From Tenuibacillus multivorans (GTDB lineage Bacteria; Bacillota; Bacilli; Bacillales; Alkalibacillaceae): 64,000 nucleotides of DNA. The notes under the pieces are model-generated. The model saw only the letters and a program-made list of their open reading frames with translations, had not been told where the DNA came from and did no database searches. Every line of letters starts with the position of its first letter. The stretch's first letter is position 1. Both the position numbers and the translations under genes were made by a program. Shown here piece by piece: positions 25,132 through 32,374 of the stretch. The stretch spans positions 434,001 to 498,000 of the forward strand of contig NZ_FNIG01000001.1 of NCBI RefSeq assembly GCF_900103915.1. Reading direction: 5' to 3'.

Positions 25132-26442
25132 TTGGAAAAAATCATAGTATCCGGTGGAAACCAATTAAGTGGTACGGTTAGAGTAGAAGGCGCAAAGAAT
25201 GCCGTACTACCTGTCATTGCAGCTAGTATAATGGCTAGTGAAGGAAAAAGTACCCTTTACCAAGTACCTGATTTAGCCGATGTTGATACCATTAGTGAAG
25301 TTTTACGTTATATGAATATAAATGTTTTAGATACCGAAAGCGAATTAGTTATTGACGCTTCTAATCAATTAAATACTGTAACGCCATTTGAATATGTTAG
25401 AAAAATGAGAGCCTCAGTATTAGTATTGGGGCCATTATTAGCGAGGTATGGTCACGCAAAAGTTGCCATGCCTGGTGGTTGTGCCATTGGTTCACGCCCA
25501 ATTGACCAACATTTGAAAGGATTTGAAGCCATGGGTGCTAAAATCCATGTTGGTAATGGCTATGTGGAAGCATTTGTTCCAGAAAAACTAGTCGGCGCGC
25601 GTATTTATTTAGATTTTCCTAGTGTTGGTGCAACCGAAAACCTAATGATGGCTGCCGCCCTAGCAGAAGGTACAACTGTCATCGAAAACTGTGCTAGAGA
25701 GCCTGAAATAGTAGATTTAGCAAACTATATTAATAAAATGGGTGGTAAAGTCGTAGGTGCTGGCACGGAAACGATACGTATTGAAGGTGTGCAAACATTA
25801 AAAGGGATTGAACATTCCATCATTCCAGACCGTATTGAAGCAGGTACCTTTATGATTGCTGCTGCGATTACGGGTGGTGATGTGACCGTTGAAGGCGCGA
25901 TTGCCGATCATTTACGCTCATTAATTGCGAAAATGCGAGAAATGGGTGTCAAAATAGAAGAATATGAAAATAGCATTCGCGTCATCGGCAATGGCTCACT
26001 CAAAGCCGTAGACATTAAGACATTGCCATACCCTGGTTTCCCAACAGATTTACAATCTCAATTCATGGCATTAGCAATGAGAGCTAAAGGGACCAGTGTC
26101 ATTAGTGAAACCGTATTTGAAAACCGATTTATGCATGTTGAAGAATTCAGAAGAATGAACGCTGTCGCCAAAATTGAAGGTCGTAGTGCGATTATCGAGG
26201 GCCCGTCTGCTTTACAAGGGGCTGAGGTTGCAGCATCTGACTTACGCGCTGCTGCGGCTTTAATCATTGCTGGCTTAATTTCAGAAGGGCACACCATTGT
26301 GACCGAACTACAGCATTTAGATCGTGGCTACGTTAATTTCGACCAAAAATTACGAGACTTAGGTGCTAACGTAGAAAGAGTGTCCGAGGAAACGAATGAA
26401 GTCGATCAAGTTATAAATGATTCATATTTACAATCTAGTTAA
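25132..26442 (+). CDS. murA: UDP-N-acetylglucosamine 1-carboxyvinyltransferase
   Basis: First committed step of peptidoglycan synthesis: transfers enolpyruvate from PEP to UDP-GlcNAc. Also the fosfomycin target. The 436-residue EPSP-synthase-fold protein has catalytic Cys117 in [18 protein letters not shown] start at 25132 after GGAGGG. This is the MurAA-type copy by position. Confidence 0.96.
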   Translation: MEKIIVSGGNQLSGTVRVEGAKNAVLPVIAASIMASEGKSTLYQVPDLADVDTISEVLRYMNINVLDTESELVIDASNQLNTVTPFEYVRKMRASVLVLGPLLARYGHAKVAMPGGCAIGSRPIDQHLKGFEAMGAKIHVGNGYVEAFVPEKLVGARIYLDFPSVGATENLMMAAALAEGTTVIENCAREPEIVDLANYINKMGGKVVGAGTETIRIEGVQTLKGIEHSIIPDRIEAGTFMIAAAITGGDVTVEGAIADHLRSLIAKMREMGVKIEEYENSIRVIGNGSLKAVDIKTLPYPGFPTDLQSQFMALAMRAKGTSVISETVFENRFMHVEEFRRMNAVAKIEGRSAIIEGPSALQGAEVAASDLRAAAALIIAGLISEGHTIVTELQHLDRGYVNFDQKLRDLGANVERVSEETNEVDQVINDSYLQSS

Positions 26443-26455
26443 TTATGATTAGTGA

Positions 26456-26485
26456 AAAAGCGGCTGAGGCCGCTTTTTTTCTTTT
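26456..26485 (+). terminator. Terminator after murA
   Basis: AAAGCGGC and GCCGCTTTTTTT with a short TGAG loop. Confidence 0.85.
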
Positions 26486-26511
26486 TTATTGCCTACTGGG
26501 TTGCGATAATT

Positions 26512-26910
26512 GCCCTATCGGAAGGTCTGATTGCCCAATGAAGGGCGCTGAATCCCCAATGATGGGAGTTTTTTACCCAAAGAGGGGTGCTGAATCCCCA
26601 ATGAAGAGAGATTTTTGCCCAAAGAGAGGTGCTGATTCCCCAATGAAGAGAGATTTTTGCCCAAAGAGGGGCTCAGAATCCCCGATAGTGAGGGATTTTT
26701 ACCCAATGAGACATTCAGATTCCCCAATAATGAGAGTTTTTCGCCCAAAGAGGGGTGCTGAATCCCCAATGATGAGAGTTTTTCGCCCAAAGAGAGGTGC
26801 TGATTCCCCATAGACGTGAACTTTTCGCCCGATGAAGCGCACTGTTTCCCCAATAACACGAGATTTTCACTCATAGAGTCACGCTTAATCCCCAATCGAT
26901 GGCGCTACAC
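26512..26910. repeat. 21-bp phased array A3 (AATGGGGAA family, inverted)
   Basis: About 19 units read as CCCCAATGA and GCCCAAAGA on the plus strand. They start at 26512, 26533, 26554 and so on to 26890 with no length change. Units alternate as 42-bp dimers: CCCCAATGA..GAGAGTTTTT and GCCCAAAGAGGGGTGCTGA. The orientation is opposite to A1, A2 and A4. It begins 27 bp after the murA terminator. Nothing else recognisable lies between it and spoIID. Confidence 0.9.
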
Positions 26911-27099
26911 CAATTAGGAATACGTTTTCCAACCAACACCTAACACCAATTAATAGGAAAGATAGACAGCCCCTAATTCCAGTATCCATCACGTTTCACA
27001 ATTCTCATCAAAAGAAAATCTACTTTTTGGTTCTATTAAAAGCATTTTGGGAATAATGTTATTGATAGATACAGAAAAAATCAAGAAGGAGCTGTCGCT

Positions 27100-28092
27100 A
27101 TGCCTATAAAACGTCAAGGACTCATCGTCGTTGTCATTCTGTTGGCAGTTATAACCGTCATACCTGCATTAATCGTCATTCCATTTTCAGAAGCAACATC
27201 AGACCCAGTCAATTTAAATGAAACACAAGAAACGGAATTAGACTTAACCGATCAGCCGGTGGTGCGGGTCAAAAGAAGTGAAACGGACGAAATTGAGGAG
27301 GTCCCTTTAGAAAAGTATGTCGTATCTGTTGTCGCATCGGAGGTGCCGGCTAACTTTGAAATGGAGGCGATTAAGGCACAGGCACTTGCTGCACGTACCT
27401 TTGTCATTCAGCACCTCAACCAATCAAGTGAGGAAGAGTTTGACGTAACCGATACGGTCAATCATCAGGTATATAAAAATTTTGATGAGTTAAGGAGTGC
27501 TTGGGGCGTCGATTATTCTAAGAACATAAATAAAATCAAACAGGCCGTACAGGAAACCAATGGGCAAATTATCACATATAGTGGTAAGCCAATTGCGGCA
27601 CAATTTTTCTCAACGAGCAATGGTTATACCGAAAATGCTGAAGATTATTGGCAAAACGAGATACCCTACTTAAAAAGTGTTAGCAGTCCATGGGATGAAC
27701 AATCGCCAGAGTTTTTAGAGCAACAGGTCATTCCATTAACGGAGGTTGTGAACAAATTAGGATTAGAATCAAGTTCTATTCAAGTATCCAATACCGTAAG
27801 AACCGAGAGCAGTCGAATTAAAGAAATTACAATTAACAATAAAACGTTTACTGGAAGAGAAGTTCGTGAATTATTAGGATTACGATCAAATGATTTTACG
27901 ATTGAAACGAAAGGCGATCATATTATTTTTACGACGAAAGGCTATGGACATGGTGTTGGCATGAGTCAATATGGTGCAAACGGCATGGCAGAAGAGGGTC
28001 AAACCTATAAGGATATCGTCAAACATTACTATCAAGGTGTCGAAATAGCAAACGTTCAGGAAGTCATGGGAACACTTAGCGCCATGAACTAA
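27100..28092 (+). CDS. spoIID: Stage II sporulation protein D
   Basis: Membrane-anchored lytic transglycosylase that cuts glycan strands during engulfment, with SpoIIM and SpoIIP. The 330-residue protein has one N-terminal transmembrane helix. The SpoIID domain (about residues 60-320) has the catalytic glutamate at residue 81 in VASEVPANFEMEAIKAQA, and a C-terminal YGHGVGMSQYGANGMA. AAGGAG precedes the ATG. The gene partner spoIIQ follows. Confidence 0.95.
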   Translation: MPIKRQGLIVVVILLAVITVIPALIVIPFSEATSDPVNLNETQETELDLTDQPVVRVKRSETDEIEEVPLEKYVVSVVASEVPANFEMEAIKAQALAARTFVIQHLNQSSEEEFDVTDTVNHQVYKNFDELRSAWGVDYSKNINKIKQAVQETNGQIITYSGKPIAAQFFSTSNGYTENAEDYWQNEIPYLKSVSSPWDEQSPEFLEQQVIPLTEVVNKLGLESSSIQVSNTVRTESSRIKEITINNKTFTGREVRELLGLRSNDFTIETKGDHIIFTTKGYGHGVGMSQYGANGMAEEGQTYKDIVKHYYQGVEIANVQEVMGTLSAMN

Positions 28093-28178
28093 AATCCTGT
28101 ATTTTACCCTAAAATGTGGACTTTACAACAAAAAAACCAATTTTATGCAAGTTTTTAAAAAAATTTTGTATTTTCCAC

Positions 28179-28207
28179 GTATATATTCCTTTCTTTTCGT
28201 TCAGAAT
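28179..28207 (+). promoter_or_regulatory. Candidate sigma-F promoter for spoIIQ
   Basis: GTATA (28179-28183), a 15-bp spacer and GTTCAGAAT (28199-28207). This matches the spoIIR candidate almost base for base. The expected start site lies close to the ribosome site, so a leader of only about 13 nt would result if translation starts at 28227; the ATG at 28251 would allow a longer one. Confidence 0.5.
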
Positions 28208-28226
28208 GTTGCTGAGGTGATGAAAT

Positions 28227-28898
28227 ATGAATGAAAAAGAAAGGAAATTAATGCGCCAATCCAAATGGAAACGCTTGACGCGCCAACGCTGGTTCTACCC
28301 GGCACTTTACATTACACTTGTTGCTGTCGTTCTAGCAGGGGTGATGGTCTATCAGTTCAATACCGCAACTGATGTGACAGACGATTCACAAAGTGAAGAA
28401 AACCCCGCTGAAGTGGTGGACAATACTGGGGAGACCGGTGATGCTGTGCCAGTTATGTCCGATCAAGAAGATCTCGTTATGCCGGTTCTATTAGGGGATC
28501 AAGCTGAAATTATTACAAACTTTTATGACGCCGAAGCATCATCTGAAGATCAAGAAAGCGCGATTTATTTCTACAACAATCAATACTATCAAAGTAAAGG
28601 TGTCGACATAACGTCTAAGGATGGCAAAGAATTTGAAGTCGTCGCAGCATACAGCGGAACAGTATCAAGTGTTTATAATGACGACTTACTAGGTCAAGTT
28701 GTTGAAATGGAGCATGAAGGAGAAACTTCTACATTCTACGCAAGTCTATCAGATGTCAGCGTAGAAGAGGGTGACGAGCTCACGCAAGGAGATGTCATCG
28801 GCGTTTCCGGAACAAACGTCTACGGAGATTCTGAAGTCACTAAAGTTCATTTCAGACTCCTAGAAAACGGTACACCAGTCAAGCCAGAATTTCACTAA
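28227..28898 (+). CDS. spoIIQ: Stage II sporulation protein Q
   Basis: Forespore membrane protein that binds SpoIIIAH across the septum during engulfment. 223 residues: basic N terminus, one membrane helix (ALYITLVAVVLAGVMVY), an acidic linker and a degenerate M23/LytM domain. The HxxxD zinc motif reads SKGVD as in B. subtilis, where it is also lost. The second motif reads KVHF instead of HVHF, so another ligand is missing. ATG 28227 has GAGGTGA upstream; ATG 28251 with AAAGGAAA is an alternative. Confidence 0.92.
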   Translation: MNEKERKLMRQSKWKRLTRQRWFYPALYITLVAVVLAGVMVYQFNTATDVTDDSQSEENPAEVVDNTGETGDAVPVMSDQEDLVMPVLLGDQAEIITNFYDAEASSEDQESAIYFYNNQYYQSKGVDITSKDGKEFEVVAAYSGTVSSVYNDDLLGQVVEMEHEGETSTFYASLSDVSVEEGDELTQGDVIGVSGTNVYGDSEVTKVHFRLLENGTPVKPEFH

Positions 28899-28909
28899 TG
28901 CAAAAAAAG

Positions 28910-28947
28910 AAAATTCCTCGCTCAATATGATGAGCGGGGATTTTTTC
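28910..28947 (+). terminator. Terminator after spoIIQ
   Basis: AAATTCCTCGCTCA and TGAGCGGGGATTTTTT form a long stem with G-U pairs. Confidence 0.8.
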
Positions 28948-29073
28948 CGTTTTCACCTCATATGTTATAAAACAGAACTACCACGGTAAGTTTTTCTTTC
29001 TTAACATATTTCCTCGTTTTCCTGAATAAACTGTACCATCACATCTTTAGAGATACATCAGGAGGCGAGGAGT

Positions 29074-29331
29074 TTGCACGATTACATCAAAGACAGAACC
29101 ATCAAGATTGCGGAATACCTTATTGATACGAAAAAAACGGTACGAGTAATCGCAAAAGAGTTTGGGGTTTCGAAGAGTACGGTCCACAAAGATCTCACCG
29201 AACGACTTCCCGTGATCAACCCAGCTTTATCAAAAGAAGTGAAAGAGATTTTAACTTTCCATAAGTCTATCCGCCATATCCGCGGTGGGGAGGCGACACG
29301 GAAGAAGTACAGAGAACAAACAAAAGTCTAG
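29074..29331 (+). CDS. spoIIID: Stage III sporulation transcription factor SpoIIID
   Basis: Mother-cell DNA-binding regulator that switches genes from sigma-E to sigma-K control. The 85-residue protein has a helix-turn-helix in TVRVIAKEFGVSKSTVHKDLTERLP and a basic C-terminal region. TTG start at 29074 after AGGAGGCGAGG. In B. subtilis mbl follows directly; here about 5 kb of other DNA intervenes. Confidence 0.95.
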   Translation: MHDYIKDRTIKIAEYLIDTKKTVRVIAKEFGVSKSTVHKDLTERLPVINPALSKEVKEILTFHKSIRHIRGGEATRKKYREQTKV

Positions 29332-29407
29332 TACAAACATTGCCTGTCACCTATATAGACCACCGTACTATAACATCCAGTAGCCATCATACTTGTGACG
29401 GGCATAC

Positions 29408-29887
29408 CTACCGCTGTTGGTACAGGTCAATCCGTTCTTCAACGACTTGTCCATCTGCATCCCGCCAATGAATCGTCGCATAAATTTGTTCAATATCGCC
29501 AAACAGAACAGGGTCACCATTAGGCTTAAAAATCGAACCTTCTACATGGCCAGTTGCCATATTCGATAATTCCGTCGACTCATTCCATGTAATCGACTTA
29601 CCCTGCAATGATGTCCCCATACCATCGATCATTGCATATACTCGGAAGTTAAAGTCCTGGGCCGTCATGGCTTCATCACCTAGGTAATCCAACTGTCCAT
29701 TACCAGCATACTGGTGGGTTGGGACAAACTCTACAGTATAGTTTGATAGTTCCCAATTCTCACTCTGTCCCTCAAGCGTAAAAATATAATAATGATTAGA
29801 TTGATCCTCTTCATCTTGGTTTAAGAAAAAAGTCGCAATGGCTAAAACAACGATTAACCCGATGACAATTATGGTTTTACGATCCAT
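29408..29887 (-). CDS. Membrane-anchored hypothetical protein
   Basis: A 159-residue protein with an N-terminal membrane helix (IIVIGLIVVLAIATFFL). The acidic exported domain (about 130 residues) is predicted beta-rich, e.g. HYYIFTLEGQSENWELSNYTV. I do not recognise a family. ATG 29887 has GGAGGTC 7 bp upstream; a longer in-frame start at 29914 lacks one. It is the first gene of the segment that separates spoIIID from mbl, and it points left. Confidence 0.6.
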   Translation of the reverse strand: MDRKTIIVIGLIVVLAIATFFLNQDEEDQSNHYYIFTLEGQSENWELSNYTVEFVPTHQYAGNGQLDYLGDEAMTAQDFNFRVYAMIDGMGTSLQGKSITWNESTELSNMATGHVEGSIFKPNGDPVLFGDIEQIYATIHWRDADGQVVEERIDLYQQR

Positions 29888-30062
29888 GATGTATGACCTC
29901 CATTGGTTGAACAATCGTTTGATTAAAACAAACGATTGATTTAATATGTACTGCTTTTAATCTATCTAAAAGACTAGCACAAATCCGGCTTGAAAAAAAT
30001 GAAAAATATTTGTAGTTTATCGGATTGTCATTAGGGGAAAAGATGAACGTTTAAATCAGTGG

Positions 30063-30101
30063 AGAAACCCTCACTCCCTAAAGGGAGCGAGGGGATTTCC
30101 A
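30063..30101. mobile_element. Hairpin resembling an IS200/IS605-type element end
   Basis: GAAACCCTCACTCCC, a TAAA loop, then GGGAGCGAGGGGATTTC form a near-perfect palindrome. It has the look of subterminal hairpins at the right end of IS200/IS605 (tnpB) elements. No transposase gene is left nearby. A second copy of the right arm (GTGAGTGAGGG at about 30121) offers an alternative pairing. From 29930 to 30400 there is no gene I can support. Confidence 0.3.
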
Positions 30102-30255
30102 ATCAGAGATTTCATCGTGACCGTGAGTGAGGGCTTCCAAGCGAAAGGTGTTGAGTACATTTTTCCATCACATAAAAAGATGATCAACGTAGAGTAAAAA
30201 AGCATGGAAACAGCTTTCTTCCATTGGGATACGGTCTTGGGGCGGTTTTGCTACG

Positions 30256-30312
30256 GCGTTATAATTAAGAAAAAACCGTAAAAAAGCAAGGCTTTTAGCG
30301 GTTTTATAACGC
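30256..30312. repeat. 57-nt near-perfect inverted repeat
   Basis: The outer arms GCGTTATAA (30256-30264) and TTATAACGC (30304-30312) enclose a second stem, AAAACCG...AAGC with GGCTTTTAGCGGTTTT. The whole folds into one long hairpin with few bulges. It could be a degenerate miniature element or a structured RNA in a stretch of mobile-DNA debris. Confidence 0.55.
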
Positions 30313-30407
30313 TTCACGATACAACTTAATAAACTTGATTAAAAAGGGATAAAAGGCCATTTATCACTAAAAGAAAGGAAAATACGGCTTTAGATCCAAG
30401 CAAAGAA

Positions 30408-30441
30408 AAACCAATGCTGATTTATTCAGCATTGGTTTCAC
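30408..30441. terminator. Terminator at the end of the broken ardC gene
   Basis: AAACCAATGCTG and CAGCATTGGTTT form a 12-bp stem overlapping the stop codon of the leftward ardC remnant. Confidence 0.6.
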
Positions 30442-30890
30442 CTAATATATAATTTGGAGCTTTTTGAGCTTGTCCTGCTACGATAACAACCAATCGGGAA
30501 TCACCTTTTAAAGTACGAATCCAACTATTAAGATATGATGCATTATTATCCAAGGTTTTTGTTCAATTCGGCATGTCCGCAAAGCATAGCAGCTCCCATT
30601 TCGGCTATGAGTTCTTCTTTGCTGTAAGTTTCATCACCAAAAGCAGCAATTTCCTCAATGCCCTTTCGATTCAAACGCTTTTTATGGCCTGTGCTATGCA
30701 CTATCTCATGAAAAAAAGTAGAATAATATTCTTCAGGATTTTCAAAGTGACTTAATGGGGGTACATTCACTTTATCAATAGCTGGTTGATAATAAGCCCC
30801 ACCTGGTGCAAAAGCCAACTTTGCTTATCCTCATAACATTCTATGATTGTTTCGGCTTCTTCGATAGGATTATTGTCAAAGGTTTTTGAT
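30422..30890 (-). pseudogene. ardC: Broken ArdC-type antirestriction gene, zincin domain
   Basis: Remnant of an ArdC-like protein, usually carried on plasmids and conjugative elements. The zinc-metallopeptidase part is clear: GGAYYQPAIDKVNVPPLSHF, the HEIVHSTGHKKRLNRKG zinc site and YSKEELIAEMGAAMLCGH. Reading on the minus strand, three single-base length changes break it, each at an A run. One extra A at about 30883 precedes TFDNNPIEEAETIIE, one A is missing near 30823 before LAFAPGG, and one extra A near 30560 is followed by LDNNASYLNSWI and QAQKAPNYILGE. The N-terminal ssDNA-binding domain is absent. Confidence 0.75.
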
Positions 30891-31055
30891 TCTTGTTACA
30901 CGGCCACTTTTGCTTAAAACAACATATTGTCTAGTGTCAATATGCTTGTAGTAATACTTGTTTCCTTCCTTGTACATGAACATATATTGAGCTAATATGA
31001 CCTCATTGTGTTTGGTCTTTTTAATTAATGGATTGAGGATTTCTTCATTGGTCAT
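30876..31055 (-). CDS. Small hypothetical protein fused out of frame to the ardC remnant
   Basis: A 59-residue protein starting MTNEEILNPLIKKTKHNEV, with a YMFMYKEGNKYYYKH segment and many tyrosines. ATG 31055 has AAAGGAG upstream. The frame closes at IKNL, but removing one A from the A5 run there would join it to the ardC remnant. It may therefore be the 5' part of a deletion fusion rather than an independent gene. No family recognised. Confidence 0.4.
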   Translation of the reverse strand: MTNEEILNPLIKKTKHNEVILAQYMFMYKEGNKYYYKHIDTRQYVVLSKSGRVTRIKNL

Positions 31056-31124
31056 TCCTAAACACGCTCCTTTGAATATTTTGCATTTCGCATTGATTAA
31101 GTCCCAAAAGGGCAAAAATAAAGC

Positions 31125-31158
31125 AAACAAAAAAGCCTGGTGGTTACACCAGGCATCC
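31125..31158 (-). terminator. Leftward terminator
   Basis: On the minus strand GCCTGGTG, loop TAAC and CACCAGGC are followed by TTTTTTG. It would end a transcript coming from the right, perhaps from the small membrane protein gene. Confidence 0.7.
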
Positions 31159-31206
31159 TTATTAAAAGCTTCTATGAGTATTCAATCAATAGTGCTCGTT
31201 TGGTAC

Positions 31207-31340
31207 GGCCGATAGGTAAACGGAACAGGAACTTACAGGGTGTTAGCGAAGAATGAGCTTACAGCCTGTAGTTATCGGGCCGTTTAGTGCCAAAGCGACG
31301 ATGATGAGCCTGTTTGCGAAGAAATGAGCATTACAGGCTC
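31207..31340 (+). other. Two tandem hairpins with the same terminal motif, possible structured RNA
   Basis: Hairpin 1 has stem AACT(T)ACAGG/CCTGTAGTT at 31230-31272, closed further out by TAAACGG/CCGTTTA and GGCCGATA/TATCGGGCC. Hairpin 2 has stem TGAGCCTGT/ACAGGCTCA at 31304-31341. Both end in the same element, GCGAAGAA(A)TGAGC, with GA opposite GA flanking an AGAAU-type loop. Tandem sheared G-A pairs are typical of structured RNAs. I do not recognise a known family. Confidence 0.4.
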
Positions 31341-31363
31341 ACATCGCAGCACCCAAAGTGTAA

Positions 31364-31573
31364 TTAATTTTCCTTTTTTCTTCTTTCTACTACATTCCAT
31401 GTTATATAAGAAATTGGATAAAAAGCAGCAAAAATTGTAAAAGCGACAACGAAATTCCCTGGTGTTATGACATAAATAAACAAGAGAAATACCATTAAAT
31501 TAATAGTAGATATAATCCATTGCTTCTTAATTTTTTTCCACTTTGTTGCACTACGTTTTTCAATTTTATCCAT
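31364..31573 (-). CDS. Small two-helix membrane protein
   Basis: A 69-residue protein: basic N terminus (MDKIEKRSATKWKKIKKQW), two membrane helices (ISTINLMVFLLFIYVI, FVVAFTIFAAFYPISYI) and a basic tail. ATG 31573 has AAGGAG upstream. It is transcribed divergently from the secreted-protein gene at 31673 with about 100 bp between the starts. A role as an immunity or accessory protein for that product is speculation. No family recognised. Confidence 0.6.
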   Translation of the reverse strand: MDKIEKRSATKWKKIKKQWIISTINLMVFLLFIYVITPGNFVVAFTIFAAFYPISYITWNVVERRKKEN

Positions 31574-31672
31574 CCATAAATCTCCTTTTTTTAAAAATAT
31601 TTCAAAAATTCATTGTATTAAGATTACTTTTATTGTAACATAATGGTAAATAAATTAAAGGAGTGTTATTAA

Positions 31673-32243
31673 ATGACCAAAAAATTTGATTACGTTGATT
31701 GCTGTCTTAGGATTATTGGTTACGTTTAGTACGACAACTCTAGCAGAAACAGATAATACTGATGAAGATGAAAAAGTTGAAAATGGGTCAGATGAAAAAG
31801 AATCTGACAATGGATTAAATAATCAGTTCCCAGAACCTGAAGACCCTTGCGGATGTGGTTCTTCTGACATTTATGTAAAAGGTTTTGCCAATTTTAATGG
31901 GTCACCATCAATAGTAGAAGATTATTATATGTCGGTTGATAACGCTGAAGATTTTGCTGCTGAAGTAAACCCATCTATGGAAGATGCTGTTTTTGGGGTA
32001 TTAACAAGTTTTATACCTGGAGTAGGTAAACATATTGCAACATTTGGTGCACACAGTTCTGCAGCAGCAGCGGATTTAGCTAGCGATATAAGAGAATATA
32101 CAGATGATGATATTCCAGTTCGTATAGAACACAGAGATCATGGAGCATGGGGTGAAGAATGGGTAGTTCATCCTTGGGCAGGAGAGTTTAGTTATGATAA
32201 CGGACGCTTTGAATATGAACTATTGGAAGTAGAAATGCAATAG
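31673..32243 (+). CDS. Secreted acidic hypothetical protein, start region frame-disrupted
   Basis: About 189 residues after correction. A good ribosome site (AAAGGAGTG) and ATG 31673 read MTKK, but the frame of the long product is reached only if one A is removed from the A6 run at 31679-31684. That would give MTKNLITLIAVLGLL, a proper signal peptide ending near TTLAE. As read, a TTG at 31686 would be needed. The mature part has an acidic linker, a CGCG motif, a Gly/Ala-rich SFIPGVGKHIATFGAHSSAAAADLA stretch in its middle, and a Trp/His-rich C-terminal region. Family unknown. Confidence 0.55.
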
Positions 32244-32338
32244 TTTATCTACTAAGAGGACAAGCTATAGGTTAGGGGAGTGCAAAGGAAAAACTAGGGG
32301 GAAACTGAAAACTTGCCCTCGAAACGCATGTACAGAAC

Positions 32339-32371
32339 AAAAACCCCGAGCCTTAAAACTCGGGGTCTTAA
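32339..32371. terminator. Bidirectional terminator between convergent genes
   Basis: AAACCCCGAG and CTCGGGGTCTT form the stem; on the minus strand GGGGTTTTTG provides the T run for the acyl-CoA ligase gene. Confidence 0.75.
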
Positions 32372-32374
32372 CCA

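Noticed and set aside
30030-30198. Open frame of about 60 codons ending FPSHKKMINVE
   Set aside because: No start codon with a ribosome site, no family recognised, and it runs through a strong hairpin; probably a chance frame in mobile-DNA debris.
31299-31341. Group II intron domain V
   Set aside because: The hairpin is about the right size and starts with GAGCC, but the catalytic-loop and bulge pattern do not fit and no intron-encoded protein is nearby.
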